Origin: Heliopora coerulea
Lineage: Eukaryota > Cnidaria > Anthozoa > Scleralcyonacea > Helioporidae
Direction of reading: 5' to 3'
NCBI GenBank assembly: GCA_030142905.1
Contig: JASJOG010000213.1
Coordinates: 196,001 to 260,000 of the forward strand
Length of the DNA: 64,000 nucleotides
The notes under the pieces are model-generated. The model was not told the origin of the DNA. It was given only the letters and a program-made list of their open reading frames with translations, and made no database searches. A program made the translations under genes and the position numbers. Every line of letters begins with the position of its first letter. The stretch's first letter is position 1. Of this stretch, positions 1 to 9,945 are shown in pieces.

Positions 1-330
1 ATGAAGGATATCTATTGCAAACTGTAAATCTTCAACAGAACCACTTGTAAACACAGAGGTGAATTCATGATTTTCAAAAGCCGGGAGTCCAACTGAACGT
101 CAAGAAGATTCTAGGAGCTAAAAATGTTAGAAAATCTAAGGTCTATGAAATCGCTTTTCTTCTTCTTTTTGTGAATTACAAGCTGCTTTCAAGCAAAATC
201 CATGGTTTTTAAGCTCTGTTGTCTGGTCTATTTTGCTAGTTTCCTGTAATTTGTTACCGTTATAATTAAATACAACTATACATATTTTATTGCTTTACAA
301 CTTTTGACTGAAAGTATATGTCGGATTATT
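1..330. other. Intronic or flanking sequence, nothing recognised
   Basis: Probably part of the fumarase intron after the exon at 959-751. A short open frame on the minus strand (about 93-1) does not match fumarase and has no in-phase acceptor, so it is not called. Confidence 0.5.
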
Positions 331-582
331 GATGAACGTTCGTCAAGCTGATACTTTTGAAAAACGATGTCTGACCCCAGACGGGGATCAAACCTGTAAC
401 TTTCTGATGAACTGTGAGAAGCTCTAACCATCAAACTACCGACATTCACATCGCAGGCTAAAGTACAAGTTCAGCATACAGTAGTTAGATCGTATCACCG
501 GCCACCAGACGGTTGCGCGTTCGATCCCCTGCTGGGGCTCAAAAATCGTTTTTCTGAAGTATTAGCTTGACTAACGTTCATC
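331..582. repeat. Fold-back element made of two tRNA-like modules
   Basis: The arms begin GATGAACGTTCGTCAAGCT on the left and, read from the other strand, GATGAACGTTAGTCAAGCT on the right. Both then run through AAAAACGAT into a CCCCAG...GGGGATC block. Read on the minus strand (about 440-365) the left half looks like a decayed tRNA: A-box-like TAGTTTGATGGTTAGAGC and B-box-like GGTTTGATCCC. The right half has GTTCGATCCCC on the plus strand. A related, shorter copy lies at 23651-23753. No clear target duplication was seen. Confidence 0.75.
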
Positions 583-750
583 TGTCATCCGTTATATCTC
601 CGAGCTCCCCCATAGACAACATATCTAACGTGAAAATAAATGTCCATGTCAAGTTCTCTTAAAAAGGGGGTTGACTACAATATGTCTACACTACAGCTAA
701 CTTGCGTTATCAGGACCAGAAAAAAACCTATTTTGACACTAGTTAAATAC

Positions 751-3706
751 CTTGTAAATGACAATGATGTTAATTCTGCAATAGTTGCTGCCATTTTTTC
801 GGCGAAACCAATCCTTGTGTTTAATCCCGTACCAACTGCAGTACCACCAATGGCCAACTGATAAACTCTGGGAAGAGTGTTGAGCACCCGTCCTTTGGCA
901 TATTCTACTTGAGTGGCATAGCCAGAGAACTCCTGACCCAGGGTTAATGGAGTGGCATCCTGATGGAGAAATAAGGACAATTTGAGGAGATATATGGGAT
1001 AAGGAATGACAGTGAACAAATGAAGTGTACAATAAGAGAGAAGTGAAGTCAATCATAAAAAAAAATAAATACCAATAGAGTGAAACAAGATAAAAGTGAG
1101 ATCAGAGTTTAAGGAATAAAAGTAGAAGGAAATCAAGACTTAAAACTTTACTAATATCAGATCTCCTCACCTGTGTATGTGTTCGACCAATTTTAATAAT
1201 ATTTTTGAACTCTTGAGCTTTCTTCTGTAAAGCTTGGTGAATTTTGTCTAGTCTGGGTATAAGCCTTTCATGAACCTCCATCGCAGCTGCAATATGCATT
1301 GCTGTTGGGAATGTGTCGTTAGAGCTCTAAAACATTAATAAGTAGACAGAGAATTTGATTAAAAAAAGTCCACATTTTGTGAGGCAATCCAGTTGCAGTA
1401 CCTGACTCTTGTTGACATGGTCATTTGGATGAACTGGGTTTTTACTTCCCATTTTGCCATTCATCATTTCTATAGCTCTGTTACTGATAACTTCATTCAC
1501 ATTCATGTTTGACTGCGTCCCAGAACCAGTTTGCCAAACAACCAAAGGAAAATGGTCATCCAGTTTCCCTGAGATAACCTTGAGAATAAATTCCCAAACT
1601 TTACCAATTATAACAGAATATTTAACATGTATCAGCAAATCAAAATTATGTATAAAAAAAAAGCAAGAACAAGAACCATGTGATATAGGAATAATTATGG
1701 AATATATAATGCCAGTACAAAAGCATCCACAATACTTCTTTTAACTTGTTGTCAGTTGCACCAAACATTGACTTAACATTAGTTTTTTTCTGTTACACTG
1801 TACTTTATTATGCCCAGTAGGTATATGAGACTGAAGTTGGATTAAAGTTAGAGAAAGCAAATTGAGAACTCAAGATAATAAGGATCATGATCCAGCTCTT
1901 TATTGATTCTCTACCTCTGCCCAAAGGCAACAAACAAGCAGGTAAGTGCCTTTATTTATACTGGATAACCATATCAGTTAATATACAGTTACTAAATTGT
2001 TCCTCTAGATGTCCAATAAGCACCATTCCCCATGGGCCAACAGGATAAAAACTGGGAGGCTTGGAGAAGACCTTTGAAGCATGGTGTGGACTAACTGGAC
2101 AATACAGTTCTCATCCTGTATTGCCAAGGTAACTGTAACTGGACATATGTGTGGAGCAAAACTCAAGCTTTTGTCACAGGGATGAAAGACACATGTACTT
2201 CCACTACACCACAAACATCCCTTTATCAGGATAAAGTCAGGCAGAGGTTGAAATATATTTGTTATAATTTAGATGTGAATGTAATTGGGATTATAATAGT
2301 TGGGTTTGGACACTTCAATTTATATAATTTCTGGAAAACTGTTCAGCATAAAGCTAATGAAGAATTTTTCTATATAGCACCTCATCAGCAGCTTTGATTA
2401 TATGGTCTGCAATGCTTGAGTCCATTCCATATTCTTTATTCACTATTGCAGCTGCTTTCTTTAAATATCCAAAAGCATGAATTACAGGAAGCTATAAAAG
2501 AAATTCAAAACATATATATGCCACATAAACACCAATGTAAAGAAACCCAAAAACTATTGGCACTCCCATGATGAACTAGACTATAGGTATTAAATTTCTG
2601 TACATATCCTATATATAATTTAGTCTTATCATGGTAATGATTTTGTTAAATTCAGAGGGATACCCTAGTCTCAATAGTCAAAATAGAGATGACACCAAAC
2701 ACCTAAAGGATAGTACGACTTTGTGAAAATCTAGTTCATTTGATAACATGTTTTATAATGTATGGAAACTTACTAGTCCATTACCAAATATTTTCAGATA
2801 TTTATGATTCATTATTTTAATAATTCCTTGACTAATAACTAGAGGGATATTTAGCACATTCACACTTGGTAAGATATCACTACAAATAGAAAAGTGATGA
2901 CCCCACTCAACAGGTTTGACAAGAAAGTGACAACCATGAACTTTTGATGTCTGCCCCTCTTGACACACTTTACAAGGATACCACACCTAGCAACACCTAA
3001 AGAAGTCTCTTTCCAATATATTCGTACCTAGTACCCCTCTCAAAGGATTTTAGTGATGTCTTATCCAGCATAACTTGAATGGAAGTGAACTTTGTGGGAA
3101 ATCCAATGTAACTGCCACTGGCTAGCATACCTTACTTCAATAGCTTGTAATAAATATAATGTCAACTTACTGGCATTTTTTCTGATTTATCACCAATAGG
3201 AAAGTTTTGAACAGATCTTGCTGTTTGTGCTCCATAATATTTATCAGAAGGAACTTCAATCTCACCAAAGCTGTCAGTTTCAATTCTGGTAGACTTTAAT
3301 ATATAAAGTGCTTATTTTAAAGTTGTTAGACCAAATAATGATGACATTTAAATATTACTTCATACTGATTACTTAGCCAAATGTATGAGGTTATTATAGC
3401 ACAAAATACATTATTCTAATTGCCATGCAAAAAATGCATACCTAAAATTAGAGCTATTAGTATTACTAATAACTTTAACTTACCAACTTTCACTGTTAAA
3501 AACCACATGCAAGGTTATTGTTTAATTTACCACTTAACCTTCATGACATAGTTCACGTTTTTGTAAAACTAAGTTAACCTTAAATGTCTTACCATTGTCC
3601 TCATCAGAAACTGCTTTTCACGCGAATACAGCTGCAGGGAAGCTTTTAATCTGTACGAACGGTACAAACTGTTTCGTAACTGGCTCACAGCACCTGCAAA
3701 AGCCAT
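751..3706 (-). CDS. FH: Fumarate hydratase (class II fumarase), mitochondrial-type; 3' part outside window
   Basis: Catalyses fumarate + water to L-malate in the TCA cycle (family knowledge). Six coding exons, phase-consistent: 3706-3593, 3293-3171, 2491-2381, 1578-1402, 1326-1171, 959-751, giving residues 1-296 of an expected ~480-500. Diagnostic stretches read directly: [18 protein letters not shown] (exon 4), [15 protein letters not shown] and IKIGRTHTQ (exon 5), [11 protein letters not shown] and [18 protein letters not shown] (exon 6). The start [19 protein letters not shown] is Arg-rich without acidic residues, like a mitochondrial transit peptide; a later in-frame Met (MRTM, end of exon 1) could start a cytosolic form. 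The last exon ends in phase 2 (AG|GTATTT), and the next exon (with the GSSxMPxKxN signature) was not found in bases 1-750, so it should lie left of the window. The exon 3 donor is GAG|GTGCTA and other junctions are consensus. Confidence 0.95.
1948..2200 (+). repeat. Dispersed SINE-like repeat, copy 1
   Basis: Shares blocks with the sequence at 44167-44375: TTTATTTATA followed by a TGGATAACC and TATCAG block, then GTTC-CTCTAGA, then AAGACC...CTAACTGGAC..A...TTCTC. This copy is in the fumarase intron between the exons at 2491-2381 and 1578-1402 and is diverged. The boundaries are approximate. Confidence 0.45.
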
Positions 3707-3777
3707 GAGGAAATTAAATACACTGTATGCGAAGGAAACCCCTAAACCCCATCCGTAACCAACCTCCCCTCAATTGG

Positions 3778-4209
3778 TCGGCACTAGAATGTAACCACTG
3801 AGACCAAGTAACCGTGTGGAGACTGGGACTGGACGGTTGAAAATATTTAACTGGTATCCTATCACCTTAAACTCAGGATAATCTTAAAATCTCAGTGGTC
3901 CTAAGATTCAGAATTATCCCGAATGTTATGGTTAAGAATTAGGGTCAGGATTAAGGTTAGGCATAGGATTAGGATCATTATCCTAACCTTAACCCTAACC
4001 CTAATCCTAACCATAATCCTATCCTTAATCCTGACCCTAATTCTAAGTCTGAAAAGTTACCCGTGGTGATATTTTAACCTAAACCTCAACGACTTTTTCC
4101 GAAAAGTTATCAAGTTAATAAAATACTTGACTTTCCAGTCCCAGTCTCCACACGGTTACCTGGTTCAATGGTGGTTGCCTGTCCTCAGTGAATACGTTCT
4201 AGTGCCGAT
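3778..4209. mobile_element. Inverted-repeat element with telomere-like centre, 12-bp target duplication
   Basis: Flanked by perfect 12-bp direct repeats CCCCTCAATTGG at 3766-3777 and 4210-4221. Ends are inverted: TCGGCACTAGAA at 3778-3789 and TTCTAGTGCCGA near 4197-4208. The arms continue with AACCGTGTGGAGACTGGGAC and its complement. The middle (about 3920-4050) is a second inverted arrangement of degenerate TTAGGG-like units on the left and CCCTAA-like units on the right. No coding capacity, so it is non-autonomous. It lies just upstream of the fumarase start. Confidence 0.75.
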
Positions 4210-4221
4210 CCCCTCAATTGG

Positions 4222-4592
4222 CCTCTGTTACACACGCAGTTACCGTACAGCGGTGTCACGTCCTAGCCACACCCAGCTCACTGGCCACACCTTAACCACA
4301 CCCCAACTCAGACTACCTCCACCCTGCCTATCCCGACTCTTTTTCCAATTTTTAAACACTGTCCTGAGCTAAAACAGTTTCTTTGACAGGTTTACCACAT
4401 TGTAGCATGCTAGGTACCAAATAGGCTAATCTGATGAGAAACTAGATATTGATGCTACCAAATGTTCTTCATTTCTCCTTTTTGTTCTCTTTTTTTTTTT
4501 TTTCTCATTTAACTGTTTCAATTCATCCATATTTAACAATCACTTCAACCGGCTGTTGACTCTACCTACCCCATTCCATAAACTGTGATCAC
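4222..4592. other. Upstream spacer between two fold-back elements
   Basis: C-rich then T-rich unique-looking sequence with a poly-T tract near 4490-4503. No gene or conserved motif was recognised. Part could be 5' regulatory sequence of the fumarase gene. Confidence 0.4.
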
Positions 4593-4604
4593 AAGCCACC
4601 ATAT

Positions 4605-4902
4605 CAGAGTCTATATACAGGAGGTGTGATGACATAATTGAGACAGAATTTGGAAACACTACTGGAGGTAATCCCTAATTTACATGCTGAGATGTTGAGA
4701 TGCTAGGTGCTAATTAGAAATTCTCACCATTTCTAATTAGCACCTAGCATCTCAACATCTCAGCATGTAAATTAGGAATTACTGGTAGTGTTTCCTAATT
4801 CCATCTCAATGATGTCATCACACCTCCTGTATATAGACCCTGGCATGTTATTGTAATTATCATTCTGTCTGAAGATGACTTTGAAATAAAGTCGAAATAT
4901 CA
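4605..4902 (+). mobile_element. Palindromic Penelope/retrozyme-like element with hammerhead-like 3' end
   Basis: Direct repeats AAGCCACCATAT flank it at 4593-4604 and 4903-4914 (12 bp). Bases 4605-4842 form a long imperfect palindrome (arms about 115 bp; turn near 4728). A 60-base asymmetric tail follows. The tail holds a hammerhead-like core: CTGAAGA (4869-4875), stem GACTTT/AAAGTC (77-82 with 88-93), GAAA (4894-4897), then TATC, ending at 4901. This predicted cleavage point falls at the element/target-duplication junction. Confidence 0.7.
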
Positions 4903-5195
4903 AAGCCACCATATTCCATCCTATTTAATTTCATTACCTGATTCCTACCAATCATTCATTCATTCATTCAAAACATACAATAATTTCTCATTCTATAATT
5001 TCTATTGGGCCATAATATGTGGTAACTGAAACAGAATGAATTCCAAATTGCAAAGATATGCTACAAAATTATTTAACAGTTATAAGTTTTCACAGTAGTA
5101 AGAACAATTAAATATATTTATAATGTAATCTTTCATTAAACTATATCTTGTGAAATAACTTATCATAATAATTATAGAATGTTCCATGTCATAGC

Positions 5196-8100
5196 TCACA
5201 ACAGTACATCTGTTGGAGTAAGTTTTATGTGTTTAATTGTGAGCCACATAGGATGCTTTTCAAACAATACTGTTGCTTTTTTCTTCTCACAAACAGGAAG
5301 ATCCAGGAGAATGCAGGGTGGTACGCTTTCACCAGGATTGTATGAAAGACGTCTTCTTTCCTTTCCACTTCCAAAAGTCTGTAATTGAAAGTTAACTATG
5401 GGTAATAATTGGTCATCATAACAATTAAATTACAATTTACTCATGACTTAAAACAGTGATCAGTTGACAATTGACAGTGACAATCAATGGAGTTCCAGTG
5501 CTTCAACTCAAACATAAAAAAAAAAAAAGTCAATCAATGTGCCCTTTTTAGACCAACCTTCATAACATTCTCATTGCCAGAGCACCTCACCAGCAATCAG
5601 AAGGTTATGGGTTCAATTATGACAGGGACTTGGAAAGTTTTTCTGAGTAGAATAGTTTCAGAGCATATAAAGAACATCATTATAGTCTTTATTACAATAC
5701 CCTTGCCAATTTCCTTTGGCCTTTCTGCTAACTGAAAAGTTGTCATGCAGAATTCTCAAAGCCTGTAATTTTTAGATTATCAGAACAAATGGATCCAATA
5801 GTCTGGTCTTCATTAAATTTGAGGTCAGGTGGCCGATGTAGAGGTCCTTTTGCTCCTACACCCCTACTTCACAAAATCCTGGACCTCTATCTTTTATGAT
5901 ACAAATGAAATGTTCATGTCCTTCTCCACAATTACTCAGCTGTGAACTTTGTATGTTGATTATCACCAATAGTGAAAGGCACTGGGACATATGGCCAAAA
6001 TCCATCATTTTAACCCCTGCACCTTATGAAACATTTGGTATTTGTTTTCAAATTTTACCTTGGATGGATTGTGTGTTTCTGGAGTAAAATCTCTTTCACA
6101 ATCTGGAAGGTTTTCACTGCACTCTAAAGGAAGAGGCTTCCAGAAAAAAAAAGATGTTCATCAAACATGCTACTCAACACCTGTACATAAAATAACCAGA
6201 ACTTCAAAACATCTATCTCAACCAATTGAAGAGCAAGTGCCTAATCCTGCAGAATAAAATCATCTGGCATTATCCAGAAATAAAATTCTAAAGTGGACAC
6301 TTCCCTTCAGTTGGTTGAATCCTTTACCTCAAATTCCAGAAGTTTTTCTGTATCAATACCACACATGTCTTCAACTATTGGGTTTGCCTTGATTGGACAG
6401 TCATTGTCAAGCAATGATAAGTCACACTGACAAAAACAAATAATATGATAAAATAATATAACTGTATATATTATAACATATTAACACATGAAGAGGCAGG
6501 TGCTTCACTCAGCTGAATAAAATTGTCTGGCACTAGCCATAATAAAATTGTTAATGCACCCTTCCCCCTTAATAGGTTAAAAATACATTGTTGCAGTTGT
6601 GTACCTGTAAGAGTGAAGGTTTCTTGTCTGGATCTGTTGGAGTGCTTGTTTTTGGGCATTTGACATCAGTGTCTTCCATGTCATTGTGAGCATTTTTTGA
6701 GGGGGTCTTAACACAAAAAATTGCAATCCAACTCAAAATCTGCAATTTACTCATTCAGAACTACAACAGAAGTTCAGGCAAAACTAACAAACCTTTAGAA
6801 TACTTCGTTTAGCCATTGGTGTACCATGTTGATCAGTTCTGGATATCTGACAAGTTTTACTGATGGAAAATTTAACCTTCTTTTGGGAAATGCTTGCCTG
6901 ATGTGGCTGGAAATTAAAACAAAGCAAAAGAAAATTTTGGCTCCCTCCTAAAACCAGGGTTTCAACCCCTATTAACTCATGATTTGAAGGTCAGTACCTG
7001 CTTTATTGGGGTTTGTTCATTATAATAGCTTGCAATAGTTCTTTGGTTTTCATCTCCTGAGTATGTAGAATAAAAATTTAAAACTACAACAAACTGAGAA
7101 TGAAATACATATAAAAAAAATCACGTCAAAAGACAAATGGGAATGAGTAAATTATCAAACCATATAACTATATGAAATAAATAGATGAAATACATTGTAT
7201 AAGCAGTGTATGTCTAACGAGATGAATCAAATAACTGAAATTATTGTAACTCCAATCATTATAAATACCATATTTTGATGTAATCCAACATGAGTATCCC
7301 AGTTACAGTGTTATACTCAACTACTTAATACATAATATTATTGCTGAAGAACTTTGTTGCCATAATAATGTCATCAGAGATCTCCTAATTCACTGAATGG
7401 CTCTTACACCTGGCCTGAGACAGTGATTGCATTTTCATGTGTTTAATAGAAAATATTGCCACTCAGAGAAAACTAACCTTCAATTATTGATATATCATCA
7501 GGAACAAAATTTGTATCAACATTATCACAATTTGCCATTGTTGAATTTCGCCTCTTCACCCCACAGTGACATTTTTCAACAGTTCCATTTGAAATTGAGC
7601 ATAAGGACATAGATTGATCAATTATGTCAGCATCTTTGCCAAAGGAATGTAACATGGTACATGTTGACATTGAACCAACAGAAACTGTAGTTTTGTTCCT
7701 CATCTTTTTATGCAAATTTTTACCAAGAATTTTCCCAGCTGACCTTTTGGTAACTTTTGCAGCACTTATCCGTTTCCTTTTGCCAGTTGATAAATTCTCA
7801 AAATTAGAGCTAAATGAAATGAGATTGTACTGATGACTTCCAATACATACAAGTACATAATATACACATATATACATACACACATGCCCATTCAATCATT
7901 TACATATGCAAAAGCATACATATGTGTAGGAACACGACATAAGAATAGTACACTAAATGTATGTACATATTTTTGGGAGAGCTGTTATAAGGATTTTTCA
8001 TTTAAGATTTCAGGGACCTACATTTGAATATATATGGCATATCACAATGTAATATGAAACAGATATATTTACAGTGTTAGAATTTACTATACCTAAATGC

Positions 8101-9121
8101 TAGGAGGCTTGGTATTGTGTGAAAGGGTGACCTTTAAACCTCAGATGCCTGCCTCTACTGAATAAAATTTCCTGGCATTGGCAGGTAACTCTCTAGACCT
8201 GCTTGCATGGAAAATAGAGAGTTAATCAGAGTATGTTCTAACCACTTTAATCCCAGCCATTTCCCTCCATTGAACTAAACTTTCTGGTATCAGCCAGAAT
8301 AAAATTTACTCAAGACCACTTACTATATGATTCAGATAAGTTAAAGAAAAACTACATGTAGATCATCATAATCATCAATTTCAGTCACTAATTAAATCAA
8401 CCCATACATACTTGGATAAGTCATGATGAGAATGCATCAACACTTTCTCTTTAGCAGAAATATCTGTAAAAGGAATTTATGGAACGCAATTAAGAAAAGG
8501 TTACTGTAAAAGATGGATAAGGAATAATTAATATAATAAAACAATACTTATAAACAGCATCTGTAGTCGCAGATTTCCGATATTTAAAATAGAAGCATGG
8601 CCCCATATGTGCCTATAGGCAATGGATCATTTTAACAACACAGCGAGGGTTCCCCTAACTAAATCCTGGTTGCACACCTAGATGCTCAATTAATGTTTTG
8701 CACTAACATCACATGATAATTTTTGCACCCTCTTCTCTCACATGTAATGATCTTCTGCGAGGAAGCGACCAAAAATAAATATGAAACCCTTAGAAAAAGT
8801 GAGGGAAGCTCCATGTTTTGAATTCAAAACTGTACCATGCCCTTTATACCGTATGAAGTTAGAAAGGGCCTATTAGTAAGACAAGTGGAGTGTAATACCA
8901 TGTTTTGATGATAAATCTGGAAGATGAGGCACCAAAAAGCGTTCTCTTGAAGAAGTTAACCGCCGTGGTTGCTTTTTAGAGTAAGTCTTAATGATGCATG
9001 ACATTTTTCCACTGAAACCTGGAATATCCAGAAAGTCTCTTGCTTCAGGAAGTAAGTCCGTTCCAGAGTTTCTTAATCCATTACTCTTTTCTTTTTGTGC
9101 CTTACTCCTCGTTCGAATCAT
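5196..9121 (-). CDS. Unrecognised basic nuclear-type protein, 413 aa, nine exons
   Basis: Exons: 9121-8899, 8463-8412, 7809-7478, 7056-6998, 6906-6793, 6706-6605, 6426-6328, 6136-6059, 5378-5196; all phases agree and the frame closes with TGA. I do not recognise the family. Visible features: N-terminus MIRTRSKAQKEKS; CIIKTYSKKQPRR; a Lys/Arg-rich segment GKRKRISAAKVTKRSAGK (residues ~98-115) that could be a nuclear localisation signal; KKVKFSISK, which fits the RVxF-type PP1-docking pattern; PMAKRSILKTPSK, resembling the short motif of mitotic chromosome proteins such as KNL1, Ki-67 and Repo-Man; GKERRRLSYNPGE near the C-terminus, ending LTPTDVLL. Many Ser/Thr-Pro sites, no membrane segment. 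A head-to-head partner starts at 9946, and upstream CCAAT and E2F-type sites suggest cell-cycle expression. A mitotic or chromatin role is inference only; the gene model is much surer than any function. Confidence 0.8.
6239..6318 (+). repeat. TTAA-family short inverted-repeat element, partial copy
   Basis: Carries the family core AATAAAATCATCTGGCATTA followed by CCAGAAATAAAATTCTAAAG and a degenerate right end. It lies in an intron of the 413-aa gene. Confidence 0.6.
6481..6580 (+). repeat. TTAA-family short inverted-repeat element (about 100 bp), full copy
   Basis: Begins TTAACACATGAAGAGG and ends CCCCCTTAATAGGTTAA; the middle reads AAAATTGTCTGGCACTAGCC then ATAATAAAATTG. Ends are inverted repeats bounded by TTAA. 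Other copies: 11350-11446 (reverse), 14263-14362, 28097-28196, 50809-50910. Confidence 0.8.
8133..8335 (+). repeat. Two adjacent diverged TTAA-family copies
   Basis: Two cores follow one another: GAATAAAATTTCCTGGCATT (about 8160) and TTTCTGGTATCAGCCAGAAT (about 8281). Each has partial flanks of the family. They lie in the intron between exons 2 and 3 of the 413-aa gene. Confidence 0.55.
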
Positions 9122-9945
9122 TTAAACTTTGAGAAAAAAAACAATTAAAATAACTAGCACAAATCATAATGAATAAACAACGAAAAGCAGTATATTTCGT
9201 TCATACTGTAGATTTTAAACGTTACATTGTCGAATGTCTTTTACGACAGTTCACGTGTACAACTGGACACTCTGCTTCAACATCACTCATCTTGGGAGCT
9301 CGTTCGTCCAACAAAAACACCATTCCTGCTCACCTATATCCTCAAAGTAATGCATACAAGAAGGCTTTCATATACGGTGGGTAAATTGTAATATAGGTTT
9401 AGCATTCTTCCTCTTCTTCCATCCAAAATCTCAGTGATTGATAGCGTAAAACTACAAGTTCATTTCAAGATGTTTAAAGTTGCTTACTTACAACAAGACT
9501 TGTGATTCGTCAATAAAAACAAACGAAATGCTCAGTAGCCAATCAAAAATTGCCTTATAAACTCCCACACTTCCCGCCAAAAACAACTTAGTACTGGTCA
9601 GGTACAGAGTGTTCAACAGATTTTTTTGCCATATTTTACGGCAAGGAACGTCTTTTCGTCATTTAGTTCATATTCTCTAAACAAGTGCGAAAGGTGAGAA
9701 GCGTAAGTGTAAAAATAATAACTTAAGTTTTTTTTGCTAGTGACAAACCGATAATAGAGGAAGAAATGTTTCATAGTATTCAAGATAGAAGAAAGGAAGG
9801 CACTGCCTTCTATACGGCTGTTTTTTAATGAATTCAAGACTTCATGTTTAAAATACCAAAATTTTCTTATTTTACTGTGTTAATATAGCTTTTTTTAATT
9901 AATGATATCTCGGTTTTAAATTCTTTCTCATTGTTCAGAGTCAAA
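9122..9945. promoter_or_regulatory. Shared upstream region of two divergent genes, CCAAT and E2F-type sites
   Basis: 824 bp separate the start codons of the 413-aa gene (-) and the 141-aa gene (+). Seen: CCAAT at 9539-9543 and TTCCCGCCAA at 9571-9580, a good match to the E2F consensus. The CATTGTTCAG at about 9930-9939, followed by the start codon at 9946, could be a 3' splice site, so the plus-strand gene may have an untranslated first exon here. Confidence 0.5.

Noticed and set aside
1..93. A further fumarase exon at the window start
   Set aside because: The open frame there does not match fumarase and the required phase gives a stop codon.
365..443. A functional tRNA gene on the minus strand
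   Set aside because: The acceptor and anticodon stems do not pair properly and the module is one half of a fold-back repeat.
3920..4050. A true telomere or chromosome end
   Set aside because: The units are degenerate, inverted and enclosed in a 432-bp element with a target duplication, with genes on both sides.
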